The position numbers and the translations under genes are program-made. DNA of 64,000 bases, from contig NC_072814.1 in the NCBI RefSeq assembly GCF_003013715.1, positions 1,612,001-1,676,000 of the forward strand, in the 5' to 3' direction. Under the pieces are notes generated by a model. The model did not search any database and was not told the DNA's origin. It saw nothing but the letters and a program-made list of their open reading frames with translations. Source of the stretch: Candidozyma auris (lineage: Eukaryota; Ascomycota; Pichiomycetes; Serinales; Metschnikowiaceae). This document shows positions 8,955 through 17,925 of this stretch, piece by piece. Within the stretch, counting starts at the first letter, position 1. The number at the start of each line of letters is the position of its first letter.

Positions 8955-11723
8955 ATGTCGGGCTCCTTCTGGAAGCTAAGTAATGGCTTCACGTCGCTAT
9001 CCAATGTCACCTCGATTCTAGAAAACCACACAATCAACGATGTTGCCCAAGATGATCAACAAACGATATCCGTTCTTTTGAAGCTCTTGGACGAAAACGA
9101 CTTGCTTCAGGAGTTGATGTCCAACAACTCCATGTTGCTTGAGTTCTTACGTAACGATAATGTCATTGGCATGCTTGTTGACCTTTTAATTCTGGAGAGC
9201 TTGCAGGGGGAACAGCTTGCTGTGAGTTTAAAAAGGCTTCACTTGTCTTCGGATTTGAAGGTGCAAAAAGAAGAGAAAAAGGACTCTCAAGAGGACAAGG
9301 ACAAGGAGATTGATGATGAAGATGAAGATGCAGAGAAGCCTGTAAAAGACTCCGACGCAGAGAAGGAGGACGACACTAGCGAATCCTCCGAAGAAAGACG
9401 CTCTCGCTATGCGACTTTGGCAGCTGAGATTCTAAGTGCTGACGTTTGGTCCCTCACAGATACAGTGATGGAGTCGACGCAAAATTTGAACAAATTGTGG
9501 TCGATTCTCGACCTCGACCAGCCATTGTCGATCAACTTGGCTACATACTTTATGAAAATCATGGAGCACTTGTTGGATATGAAATGTGAAGAAATGATTA
9601 CTTATTTGATCGACAATCAGCCATCGTTGGTGAAGAAGTTCATGAACCACTTGTCCAATCCACCGTTGATGGATTTCTTGCTTAAACTCATTTCGACTGA
9701 CAAACCTGACAACTCCACCGGTATTATAGACTTTCTTCAAGAGCAAGAGCTCGTGCCACAACTTGTTGAGGCCCTTGACATTTCTGATGATGCTGATCCA
9801 GACGTGCTGATTGTAAGACAGTCGTCTGCAGCAGACTTCCTCAAAGCACTCATCACCATCTCAGCCAACTCCACTACCGACAATTCAACAATTGGCCCCA
9901 ACGAACTCACTCGTGAGCTCGTGTCGTATGACATTATGGAACGTCTTTGCGAAATCATGTTGAAAGGTGGCTATGCATTGGCAAATGGTGTTGGCATAAT
10001 AATCGAGATTATCAGAAAAAACAACTCAGATTACGATATCTTGCCTGTACTCTACATTACCTTAGAAAGTCATCCACCAACTGGAAGAGATCCTATTTAT
10101 TTGGGACACTTGTTGAAGGTCTTTGGAAACAAGATCGACGAGTTCAACAAGTTGTTGATCCACGTCAACGAAGGGTCGTCCTTGCTTACGACATTTGGGA
10201 AAATTGAACCCTTGGGGTTTGAGAGATTCAAGATTTGTGAGTTGGTTGCTGAGCTTTTGCACTGCTCAAACATGGCCCTTCTTAATGATAATAAGGGGTT
10301 CGACGTTGTGAAGATCAGAGACGAGCTTAGAAAAAAGATGAGAAAATACGATCCTGTTGCATTCAAGTATAATGAAGTGATTGAACTTCCCGCAGAAGAA
10401 TGGCAACCAAGTCTTGATGCTGAGAAAGAGTTGACTAAAAAATTTGAAAAAGACTATCCAAAGCACGAAGCTGATGATGACAATGATTTCAACGATACAA
10501 TTGATTCTTTTAATTCCAAGATGCATGACTCCTCAGTTGCCCATCATGGCAATCATAATAGTGGCGATGAAGATGAACCACCTCATAGCAACGCAAATCT
10601 TACCGAGGAAGAAATTAGAGCCAATCCTGTGATTGGTGATTATCTTAAAATCGCGTTGTACGATTCTCAGATCGTTTCCAATATCTTATCAATGTTCTTC
10701 AAGTTTCCCTGGAACAACTTTTTGCATAATGTTGTTTTTGATATTGTTCAGCAAGTGTTGAATGGGCTGATGGATATTGGTTTCAACAAAATTCTTGCCA
10801 TTGATATATTTCATTCAGGTGAAATCACCGAAAAAATCACAGAAGGCCAGCGTCTTTGTACCGAGTATGAGAAAGACCATTGCGGCATGAGACTTGGATA
10901 TATGGGACATTTGACCTTAATTGCCGAGGAGGTTGTCAAGTTTATTCAATTATACCCAGTTGGCACCGTCAGCGAACTCATAGACGTGAAAGTGGAGGAT
11001 GAGAGTTGGGAAAATTATGTCAGCCAAGTTTTGTTTGACACGAGAAAAAAATATAATGCTATTCTTGGTGGAAGTGACATTGATGATGATGAAGCGTCTA
11101 ATACATTCGACGAAAGCACCGGGGAGATAATCGAGGAAAGTGATTTCGACAATGGCTTGAGTCTCAATCCAAACGTTGATCATGATTTAATTGGCAGTAG
11201 CTACTATCATCAAGAAAAGGAAGAAGAGTTCCATGAAGATGTCGATACTCATGAAGATAGTGACGCAGAAAAGAGAGATCAGAATAAATTGAGCTCCAGC
11301 GATGAGTCAGAGTCAGAAGATGACGACGATCACTTTGCTAACTACATGTCACTGCAGCTCACTATTTCCGGCTCCGATGCATTCCAGTCCACACTCAAAA
11401 GTAAAGCAAAAGAAATCAAGCGTGATGAAGGAGACGAAAGGAAATATAATGACGTTCTTCATGTGTCAGATGATGGTGATTGTGACGACGATGATTACAT
11501 CGATCCCAACGACGACGGCATGTCTTACAAGAAGGCAAATCCTCTTTATGACTCACAGGGGCTTCTTGTGAGGGACAAAATGCGCCAATATGAAGGGATA
11601 ACCAATAATCTGAGTGAAGACACTTCTTCGAGCTCCGATAGTGATGACGATGATCTCGACTTGGACGTCGGGAGTAAGGACGATAGTACCAACAAGCTTA
11701 CACGCGTCGCAAGTAATAATTAA
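8955..11723 (+). CDS. SAP190: Sit4 phosphatase-associated SAPS-domain protein (Sap190/Sap185 type)
   Basis: This 922-aa protein starts with the SAPS-family signature MSGSFWKL followed by a helical repeat SAPS domain (about residues 1-680). An acidic, Lys/Glu/Asp-rich insert lies near 110-150. The long Ser/Asp/Glu-rich tail (about 740-922) contains runs such as SSSSDSDDDDLDLD, which resemble casein-kinase-2 sites. SAPS proteins bind the PP2A-like phosphatase Sit4 and direct it in G1 progression, TORC1 signalling and tRNA-modification phenotypes. Saccharomyces has four paralogues (Sap4, 155, 185, 190). The acidic tail and length fit the 185/190 group, but which paralogue is inference. It converges with DUG3. 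Confidence 0.85.
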   Translation: MSGSFWKLSNGFTSLSNVTSILENHTINDVAQDDQQTISVLLKLLDENDLLQELMSNNSMLLEFLRNDNVIGMLVDLLILESLQGEQLAVSLKRLHLSSDLKVQKEEKKDSQEDKDKEIDDEDEDAEKPVKDSDAEKEDDTSESSEERRSRYATLAAEILSADVWSLTDTVMESTQNLNKLWSILDLDQPLSINLATYFMKIMEHLLDMKCEEMITYLIDNQPSLVKKFMNHLSNPPLMDFLLKLISTDKPDNSTGIIDFLQEQELVPQLVEALDISDDADPDVLIVRQSSAADFLKALITISANSTTDNSTIGPNELTRELVSYDIMERLCEIMLKGGYALANGVGIIIEIIRKNNSDYDILPVLYITLESHPPTGRDPIYLGHLLKVFGNKIDEFNKLLIHVNEGSSLLTTFGKIEPLGFERFKICELVAELLHCSNMALLNDNKGFDVVKIRDELRKKMRKYDPVAFKYNEVIELPAEEWQPSLDAEKELTKKFEKDYPKHEADDDNDFNDTIDSFNSKMHDSSVAHHGNHNSGDEDEPPHSNANLTEEEIRANPVIGDYLKIALYDSQIVSNILSMFFKFPWNNFLHNVVFDIVQQVLNGLMDIGFNKILAIDIFHSGEITEKITEGQRLCTEYEKDHCGMRLGYMGHLTLIAEEVVKFIQLYPVGTVSELIDVKVEDESWENYVSQVLFDTRKKYNAILGGSDIDDDEASNTFDESTGEIIEESDFDNGLSLNPNVDHDLIGSSYYHQEKEEEFHEDVDTHEDSDAEKRDQNKLSSSDESESEDDDDHFANYMSLQLTISGSDAFQSTLKSKAKEIKRDEGDERKYNDVLHVSDDGDCDDDDYIDPNDDGMSYKKANPLYDSQGLLVRDKMRQYEGITNNLSEDTSSSSDSDDDDLDLDVGSKDDSTNKLTRVASNN

Positions 11724-11886
11724 GCAATCAGTTGCACAAGCTTTTGCAGCATAGATAGCATTCAAATAACGAGACAACTACAGCAATGAAGCGAACAATT
11801 CATTGACGCTGCACATGCATGTTAATTTAATGATGCTAATGAAATACGAATTTCCATTGATTTTGTCCGATGTAGTTCCAGCTACT

Positions 11887-12951
11887 CTATAATGCTACTT
11901 CGCTTGTCTTTCTGCCTTCACGTTCTAGTGGCGGTAAGTGTGCCACTGTACTATCCACTCCATCTTCAGCACTTGGCTCTGTGTTTGGTTTAGTCGGTAT
12001 GCCGCCCATAAGACCCTTGCTCATGGCCAAACCAGACGATCTCTCCACCAGGCTGTCAATCCAAAACTCGTCTTCGATAGGATGCATGAGAACAGTGTTA
12101 TTCTTCGTAATTGATATCATAGTATTTGTAGGTACGCAAATCCAGTCCCCACGTTCGAATGTGAGCGGTTCGCTAGCAACGAAAACCACATCCTGAGATC
12201 TGTTGAGTCTTTCCATTCTGTACAAGCCTGACTCGTACTCCAAAAATCTCGAGCCGGTACTGAAATGTAACGAAGCTGCCTCATCTGTTTTCGATGTAAT
12301 GTAACGAGTGACAACTACAGACTCTCCATCGGTGACAGCGAAATTCAACAAGGATGGTTCTGAAGTCACCTCACATTGCCAATTTTTTATTAACTCGATT
12401 GTTCGTAGTGTAGCTTGTCTTAAAACCTTGTGACCGAATTCTGTCTTCGGATCTTCTGCATCGTAACCCATCTTTTGCAAAGTATCTAGAAGCAATGCAC
12501 AGCAGCATTCACTGTCGGTGGACCCTTGGATAAACGTAAAGAACTTGTCCTCAATATGATTCATGAGCCTTCTTTTGATCTTATCGAAACAAGAGATGCC
12601 GCCATTGTGCATGAACATGATCCTTCCATACAGAAACGGATGGCAATTTGTCTCAGAAAGAACTCCTTGAGTGGACGCTCTAACATGTCCAAAGACGAGC
12701 AGAGACTCTGTACAGTTTGATAGGGAATTCAAATTAACATTGTTCCAAGCTGGCGTGATGGCTTTGAATATACAAGGCTGGTCATTTTTCCTGTAGTATC
12801 CCACACCGAAGCCGTCTCCATTGATCGGGTTCCTCATATCCAATCTGAGCCTGGAGTCAAATGATTGGTTGATGATTGAGTGGGCAGGCTTTGTGAGAAG
12901 GTCAGAAAGCATCATGGGCTCTTTGCCCTTGTATATCATGAACCGACACAT
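11887..12951 (-). CDS. DUG3: Glutamine-amidotransferase-type subunit of the glutathione-degrading Dug complex
   Basis: This 354-aa protein begins Met-Cys, so Cys2 is the N-terminal nucleophile expected of a class II (Ntn) glutamine amidotransferase. It shows the family blocks NPINGDGFGVGYY, FGHVRASTQG, NCHPF and MFMHNGGI that form the glutaminase pocket. Dug3 pairs with the metallopeptidase Dug2 to cleave the gamma-glutamyl bond of glutathione in the cytosol, independently of gamma-glutamyl transpeptidase. The length matches yeast Dug3 (357 aa). Its promoter carries CACGTG at 13018-13023 and an ATTTGCAGCCA-type element 94 bp upstream of the ATG. It lies tail-to-tail with SAP190. Confidence 0.88.
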   Translation of the reverse strand: MCRFMIYKGKEPMMLSDLLTKPAHSIINQSFDSRLRLDMRNPINGDGFGVGYYRKNDQPCIFKAITPAWNNVNLNSLSNCTESLLVFGHVRASTQGVLSETNCHPFLYGRIMFMHNGGISCFDKIKRRLMNHIEDKFFTFIQGSTDSECCCALLLDTLQKMGYDAEDPKTEFGHKVLRQATLRTIELIKNWQCEVTSEPSLLNFAVTDGESVVVTRYITSKTDEAASLHFSTGSRFLEYESGLYRMERLNRSQDVVFVASEPLTFERGDWICVPTNTMISITKNNTVLMHPIEDEFWIDSLVERSSGLAMSKGLMGGIPTKPNTEPSAEDGVDSTVAHLPPLEREGRKTSEVAL

Positions 12952-13017
12952 ATGTTGGTACTGTGAAGTGTTACTGTGAATCTACTGGTAGAGGTACCCA
13001 AGCCGATGTTGTGTAGT

Positions 13018-13023
13018 CACGTG
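13018..13023. promoter_or_regulatory. CACGTG E-box upstream of DUG3
   Basis: This palindromic CACGTG lies 67 bp upstream of the DUG3 ATG and 21 bp from the neighbouring TTTGCAGCCA-type element. Cbf1 is the expected binder in yeasts; occupancy is inference. Confidence 0.45.
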
Positions 13024-13044
13024 TATTTATGCAGTACTTTTGTT

Positions 13045-13055
13045 TGGCTGCAAAT
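13045..13055 (-). promoter_or_regulatory. Near-exact ATTTGCAGCCA element upstream of DUG3
   Basis: TGGCTGCAAAT on plus reads ATTTGCAGCCA toward DUG3, 94 bp upstream of the ATG and in the same orientation as in five other promoters of this window. Confidence 0.45.
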
Positions 13056-13082
13056 ATGTAAGAGTCTATGACATGCTAAGAA

Positions 13083-16000
13083 TCATTTGCCAAAAATCCT
13101 ATTGACCTGGGTCAAGACACGAGATGTGGCAAACCACATTGTTCCAAATGTAAGGGTAACGTTGAACACAATGAGTAGTAGAGCGCTGAGCATAAATCTA
13201 GGAGCAAAAATCTTCCACACCATCAAGTGTCTCCTGAAATGAGCAGCAAAAATGAAACTCATGATGCTGATGACGGTTTGATAGGTGAGAAGAGTGGTCA
13301 CGTTGGTCACTATCTGTGAGAGCAACGTGATAGGCTTTGTGGATGGAGGTATTCTCCAAAGAGTGATCAAGGGAACTGCAATGCAGATGATGAAAAACGA
13401 TCCGAAAGTATTGAGTAAAATGTTCAAATGAGTGAAGGGAAACAGAATTGTTTGAGTAGTCATGAATCCAATTTCCCATTGGATTGACGGAATTGTTGCT
13501 TGATGTCCGGTGCTGAAAAAGTGCTGATATCCCAAAAGACAAAATATGATGACTGCCACCAAATTTCTCTGAAGTCCCAATATGTCATAGATTTCGAGAA
13601 GGGACAAAAGCTGTACTACCATCATCGATAGAGAGATTGCACCAAGAGGCTTGGTCACTAGTAGGACCGCACAAATAACATTGATGACGAGCAAGAAGTA
13701 AGAAGACCCGTACACGTTTCCATACCCCAAGATCGTTGCAGCAGGGGAACGTGGTTGCCTTGGCACTGGAGAAGCCATCTCAGGTTCGTTTTCATCGCTG
13801 CTGTCAGAAGAACTCTCTACTTGAACTCCTTGCAGATTCTCTGAAAGTTCAATCTTCACACAAAGAGGTCCACGAGACCAACTAAAGTTTGCAAGTATAA
13901 GTGCTATGAAAAGCACAATTCGAGCAATGCCGAGTTTCAACGACTCCGTCAAACCCAAATCAAGAAAAGACTTTGCATTCAACTGAAAGTAATCGTTGTT
14001 CTCAATGTACTCAATGGTCCAGTATGATGCATTCATGATCATGAGAAATTTCATTCCTGTTCCTATCCACAACGGACCAGCAGAGTGGTAGGACGATGAT
14101 AGCTTGTAGAAGGACTTGATGGTGGAAGGCAACAAGTACGAACAAAGGTGCAATACCAAGACTGTCCACCAAGACGTCTTGAATGTTGGAGTGCAGTGTT
14201 CACGTTGCTCCTCGCGACATAAATTTATTGTGGATACCAATCTTGACATGAGGATGAAGGTGGCGGCATGCATAGCTCCTAAGTACCTTTGATTAGATGG
14301 CTTGGAGCTCTTTAAACAGCCGCCAAGGCAGCAGAATCCGAATGTGGAGAGAAAAAAATTCACGAGCTTATCTTCCCAAATAACGTAGGAATTTGATGCA
14401 AATATCATGGAGTGGAATAAAACCATGATTAAACCCATTGCAGACCAAACATTTAAGTTGTAGTGGAAGAAGTCATTTATCTGATGCCATAGCCAAACAA
14501 GGCTAAAGCGATCCATTATGGGTGCCCAAAAACCTATCGAAATACCAATGGCGCACCCAAGTAATAAACAGGTGCGAAGAGTAACTCCCGATGGTCTCAA
14601 AACAATAAATATTGAAATACTGGAGACAATGCCTAACAAGGTCATGGCAATTATCGATCCAATAAATTCGAATGACATAGTCAGAACTCTGACTGAAGGT
14701 ATCGATCTCGAGTAAGTAAGTACGAAAGAAAGGGACAATAGCATCACTGAGATACCAAGACCTATGAGGATAAGATCGAAACGGGCCCAAAGTCCCTTGC
14801 AATGCTCTAAAAATTCAGCGTGGAAAGACTTGGCCTCTGCGATCAAGTCGGCAAAATATTTCTTATTTTTCCCATATTTGGAGTAATGCTCTGAGATGAA
14901 CTCATATTTTTCCGTGAACTTCTCATTCTGTTCCAGCTTAAGTTCAGAAGAGGCTAGCCGGAGATTATTGATCTGCTCGATGGTAATATGACTCGCGAGA
15001 CTGAGGTCCTTATTGTTACCAAAAACCTCGTCAATTGGGAAACCTAAGTTATTGTGTGGAACTGGCATGCCTAGAAGCAATGAGATCGTCGGTACCAAAT
15101 CAATTTGGTCGACCGCTCTGTAATTTTGACCACAATTCGATGTATCATACGCAGAAGCATCATGTTTGTTGATGTGAAACTTTCTATTCTTCGAGTAAAA
15201 GAAAATTGCACTTTCCAATTCTTCAGCACTGTCACCGCCATGATTTCCCGTGGGATCCATGCCATGATCGCCCATCACAATCAATAACGTTTTATCGTCG
15301 ATTTTGCTTATGACATCCTCTATCACTTGATTCATTTGGTGCAACTTATCCTTCATAGCATGATGATGAGGTCCATGTCTGTGGCCAACGTGATCTACAC
15401 CGAGAAAATGCCCAATTAGCACATCCCACTCCTTGGAACGTGACTTGTTTAGCAATGGAAAAAGATGCTCTATAACACCATTGTCCACAGTATGCAAATC
15501 TCCAACGTTCAAAGAGTCATATGGGAAGTGGAGGTCCGGGTTGATATAGTGGCTGAATAACGCCTTCCATGTATCATCTCCCATGAATGCAATCGACTTA
15601 TTCCGTTTATGCAACTGGAGAAGCCAGTTGTCCTCGTCAATAGCGTCTCCATCGAAATTGGAGCCCGCGTCGATGAAAGTCGGTAGGGAGCCCGTAGTCA
15701 AGCCTTTGAGACGCTGCAACGTTGTCGTAGGTGGATCAGCCAAGAACTTCAACAATATGGCGTTATCTGGCTGGTTCTTCATGAGATCATACAAAACTGG
15801 GAAGTTGTTGTGGTAGTAAGGGTCTGCTTCACTCCCTTCCACTGGGATGACAAAATCAAACCGCAAAGCGTCGATGACAAGAAGCACCGTCTTGTCAAAC
15901 TGAGATGCTGGGAAGCAGCCCGCGTCTCCGCATTCAGCAACATTTGGCAAAACTTGTCTTGTCAAGAGGAACCCTTTGCTGAAGAAGTATACACCGATGA

Positions 16001-16109
16001 ACTGAAGAACAGCGAAGAACACCAACACAATTAGGTAACCGAAAAAAGCGATTCTGAGGCGCTGCTGGCGCAATCTGCTGCGAGCCTGCTGCTGCTGTTT
16101 CAACAGCAT
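13083..16109 (-). CDS. GPI13: GPI ethanolamine phosphate transferase 3 (PIG-O/Gpi13)
   Basis: This 1008-aa membrane enzyme has an N-terminal signal-anchor helix (about residues 19-47). A luminal alkaline-phosphatase-fold domain follows, with the metal-site motifs VLLVIDALRFD (75-85), PTTTLQRLKGLTTGSLP, VDHVGHRHGP and VMGDHGMDPTGNHGG. More than ten hydrophobic segments make up the rest from about residue 435. Gpi13 transfers phosphoethanolamine to the third mannose of the GPI anchor precursor in the ER, the group later linked to the protein. The length (Saccharomyces Gpi13 about 1017 aa) and the HRHGPHHH block favour Gpi13 over Mcd4 or Gpi7. A Ser/Glu-rich loop near residues 770-795 is probably cytosolic. 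Confidence 0.88.
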   Translation of the reverse strand: MLLKQQQQARSRLRQQRLRIAFFGYLIVLVFFAVLQFIGVYFFSKGFLLTRQVLPNVAECGDAGCFPASQFDKTVLLVIDALRFDFVIPVEGSEADPYYHNNFPVLYDLMKNQPDNAILLKFLADPPTTTLQRLKGLTTGSLPTFIDAGSNFDGDAIDEDNWLLQLHKRNKSIAFMGDDTWKALFSHYINPDLHFPYDSLNVGDLHTVDNGVIEHLFPLLNKSRSKEWDVLIGHFLGVDHVGHRHGPHHHAMKDKLHQMNQVIEDVISKIDDKTLLIVMGDHGMDPTGNHGGDSAEELESAIFFYSKNRKFHINKHDASAYDTSNCGQNYRAVDQIDLVPTISLLLGMPVPHNNLGFPIDEVFGNNKDLSLASHITIEQINNLRLASSELKLEQNEKFTEKYEFISEHYSKYGKNKKYFADLIAEAKSFHAEFLEHCKGLWARFDLILIGLGISVMLLSLSFVLTYSRSIPSVRVLTMSFEFIGSIIAMTLLGIVSSISIFIVLRPSGVTLRTCLLLGCAIGISIGFWAPIMDRFSLVWLWHQINDFFHYNLNVWSAMGLIMVLFHSMIFASNSYVIWEDKLVNFFLSTFGFCCLGGCLKSSKPSNQRYLGAMHAATFILMSRLVSTINLCREEQREHCTPTFKTSWWTVLVLHLCSYLLPSTIKSFYKLSSSYHSAGPLWIGTGMKFLMIMNASYWTIEYIENNDYFQLNAKSFLDLGLTESLKLGIARIVLFIALILANFSWSRGPLCVKIELSENLQGVQVESSSDSSDENEPEMASPVPRQPRSPAATILGYGNVYGSSYFLLVINVICAVLLVTKPLGAISLSMMVVQLLSLLEIYDILGLQRNLVAVIIFCLLGYQHFFSTGHQATIPSIQWEIGFMTTQTILFPFTHLNILLNTFGSFFIICIAVPLITLWRIPPSTKPITLLSQIVTNVTTLLTYQTVISIMSFIFAAHFRRHLMVWKIFAPRFMLSALLLIVFNVTLTFGTMWFATSRVLTQVNRIFGK

Positions 16110-16460
16110 TCGGAGGATGATGTTTGGATTTTGGATCTATTTGTCTTGATGTATCACCATATGGACCGGATACCGGTTCCTATACAAACTGTGCAGAATC
16201 GACCGGCTAAGAATTATAAAAAACAATAGTTGGGAATAAAGTTGTCGGAGGTTCCGGGATTTCGGAGACTCGCGTGCTTCTCTGGTAGCGTTCTTCGTGT
16301 TGGGGCTACCTGATTTCGGTTACCCAATAGTTTCACTATATAGAATATTTGTATCTTTCTTTCTTGTATCTCCTACAAAACATCTTCTCCACGTATCTCG
16401 CGTTTCTCCAGCACGTGAGGACGCCAGGCCCGTGCACATGCAAAAGACCATCCGGGTAGA
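16110..16460. promoter_or_regulatory. GPI13 upstream region
   Basis: This 351-bp gap separates the GPI13 start from the SNF6 stop (both minus). It contains CACGTG at 16412-16417 and an AT-rich ATTATAAAAAA segment near 16211-16224. No coding sequence is supported. Confidence 0.5.
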
Positions 16461-17645
16461 TTATTCCATCGTGTGGTCAATTTGACTAAGGAAGTCGGAG
16501 TTGAACGCATCGTCCTCTATCATGCCGCCGCCTTCTTCGTTGTCAGGTCCAAAGTTCATCAACGCATCCATATCGTCTCCCATCATGTCATCGTTACCCT
16601 GCGGGTCTTGTAGGAACTGATTGAGATCTTCCATGTTGACATCTCCCTCACCTCCCTGATTGTTACTCTGTTCATTGCTGCTTTGTGCTGTGGGTGGCGG
16701 CTGCTGTTGCGGCTGCGGTTGCGGCTGCGGTTGTGGCGGTGGTCCTTGTGTCGAGGTTGGCGGCGACTTTTGTTCCCCTTCGCCACTCCCATTCTCGTTC
16801 ATCATCGTCATGGCAAAGTCCTCGTCTCCGTTACCTTGCATAAAAGGAAGCTGCTCGTGATTGTGCATTTTCTCTCCTGCTCCAAAAAGATCGTCTCTGA
16901 ACGCTTCGGGCCCCTCCCCCAACTGGCGTCCATTCGTCCCACTTCTTCCTCCCATATCTACAAAGGAAGTGATCAGACGGGGGTTGTAGTTTGCTGGTGC
17001 CTTTTCCACCTTTACATCAGGCGCTATCTGTTCAATTGGTATGGAACGTTTTGTGTGAGTTTCGTGCTGTAAGATGTAATTCTTACCGTGCTTCTCCTTG
17101 TAATCCTTGACAATCTCGTCCATGGCCTTTTCGAGTACTTCTAGCGACTGCGCATCAGAACATTCACTGAAAAGCTTCGCTAGCTTCGTCGAGGCTTTTT
17201 TCTGAAATGCCATCTCCTCTGTAAACGTCTTGTGCGGGTGTTGTTTCATTTCGGCCAACTCCTTCTCGTTCTCCTCAATCTCTTCCTTGAGCATCTTCTC
17301 CTTCACTTTCATGAGTCTAGTATCACCAAATATGAAATCCTCCTTATCGAGATTTCGAAGCTTCTCTCGAAGCTGCTCGTCTGTGGCATCCTCTTCATAG
17401 AGTTTTTTCTTGTGGATAGGAAACACTGAGGGCGGCGTAATTTTTGAAGTGTGAAATGGTTTCAGCGCCACTGTCTCTAAAAGATCCTGGTTACTGATAA
17501 ATCTTGCAAAGGCATCGGCACGGAAGTTTATGAGGTCGGCTTCGTCATGTAGCCGAAGACTGTCGGATTTGAGAGCCGCCACCAGCGGCTGTTGTGAATT
17601 TTCCATCGGCTGCATACGCGACCTTATTTTTTTTCTGTTGCTCAT
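16461..17645 (-). CDS. SNF6: SWI/SNF chromatin-remodelling subunit Snf6-like
   Basis: This 394-aa protein shows the Snf6 signature near residues 30-55: an acidic D-E-x-D turn followed by INFRADAFARFISNQDLLE, which lines up with DTISFRSNLLKNFISSND as I recall it from Saccharomyces Snf6. A charged coiled-coil-like middle (about 85-150) follows. Then come a Gln/Pro repeat (PQPQPQPQPQQQPPP, about 300-315) and an acidic, Phe-containing tail (DAFNSDFL) like the yeast Snf6 C-terminus. Snf6 is a fungal SWI/SNF subunit that contacts the ATPase module and activators. The family is poorly conserved, so the call rests on one short block plus tail character. A TTTTGCAACCG element lies 89 bp upstream. Confidence 0.7.
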   Translation of the reverse strand: MSNRKKIRSRMQPMENSQQPLVAALKSDSLRLHDEADLINFRADAFARFISNQDLLETVALKPFHTSKITPPSVFPIHKKKLYEEDATDEQLREKLRNLDKEDFIFGDTRLMKVKEKMLKEEIEENEKELAEMKQHPHKTFTEEMAFQKKASTKLAKLFSECSDAQSLEVLEKAMDEIVKDYKEKHGKNYILQHETHTKRSIPIEQIAPDVKVEKAPANYNPRLITSFVDMGGRSGTNGRQLGEGPEAFRDDLFGAGEKMHNHEQLPFMQGNGDEDFAMTMMNENGSGEGEQKSPPTSTQGPPPQPQPQPQPQQQPPPTAQSSNEQSNNQGGEGDVNMEDLNQFLQDPQGNDDMMGDDMDALMNFGPDNEEGGGMIEDDAFNSDFLSQIDHTME

Positions 17646-17925
17646 GGTAATGGATTGAGTTTGCTATTTGATTGAAATAGTAAATGAATGGAGGTGGTAG
17701 TAGTTGATGTTTGTTGAGTAGTGCACACACACTCGGTTGCAAAAATGGGTGCGAAAACATCAAGATAGCCAGCAGCGTACCTAAGCAATCTTCTATAAAT
17801 TCACTATAGGAAAGATAATAATATACAACAATTAATGTGGAGTCTCAGCTAGTATAGGTGTAATTTAAACATGAGTAGGAGCGTTATTTGCGATAAAAGG
17901 CACCTTGGCGCGGGTCAGAGTAGGC
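17646..17925. promoter_or_regulatory. SNF6 upstream region
   Basis: This 280-bp gap contains the TTTTGCAACCG-type element at 17734-17744 and AT-rich sequence near the SCH9 3' end. No gene is seen. Confidence 0.5.
17734..17744 (-). promoter_or_regulatory. TTTTGCAACCG element upstream of SNF6
   Basis: CGGTTGCAAAA on plus reads TTTTGCAACCG toward SNF6, 89 bp upstream of the ATG. It is the same variant and orientation as at SFI1. Confidence 0.45.
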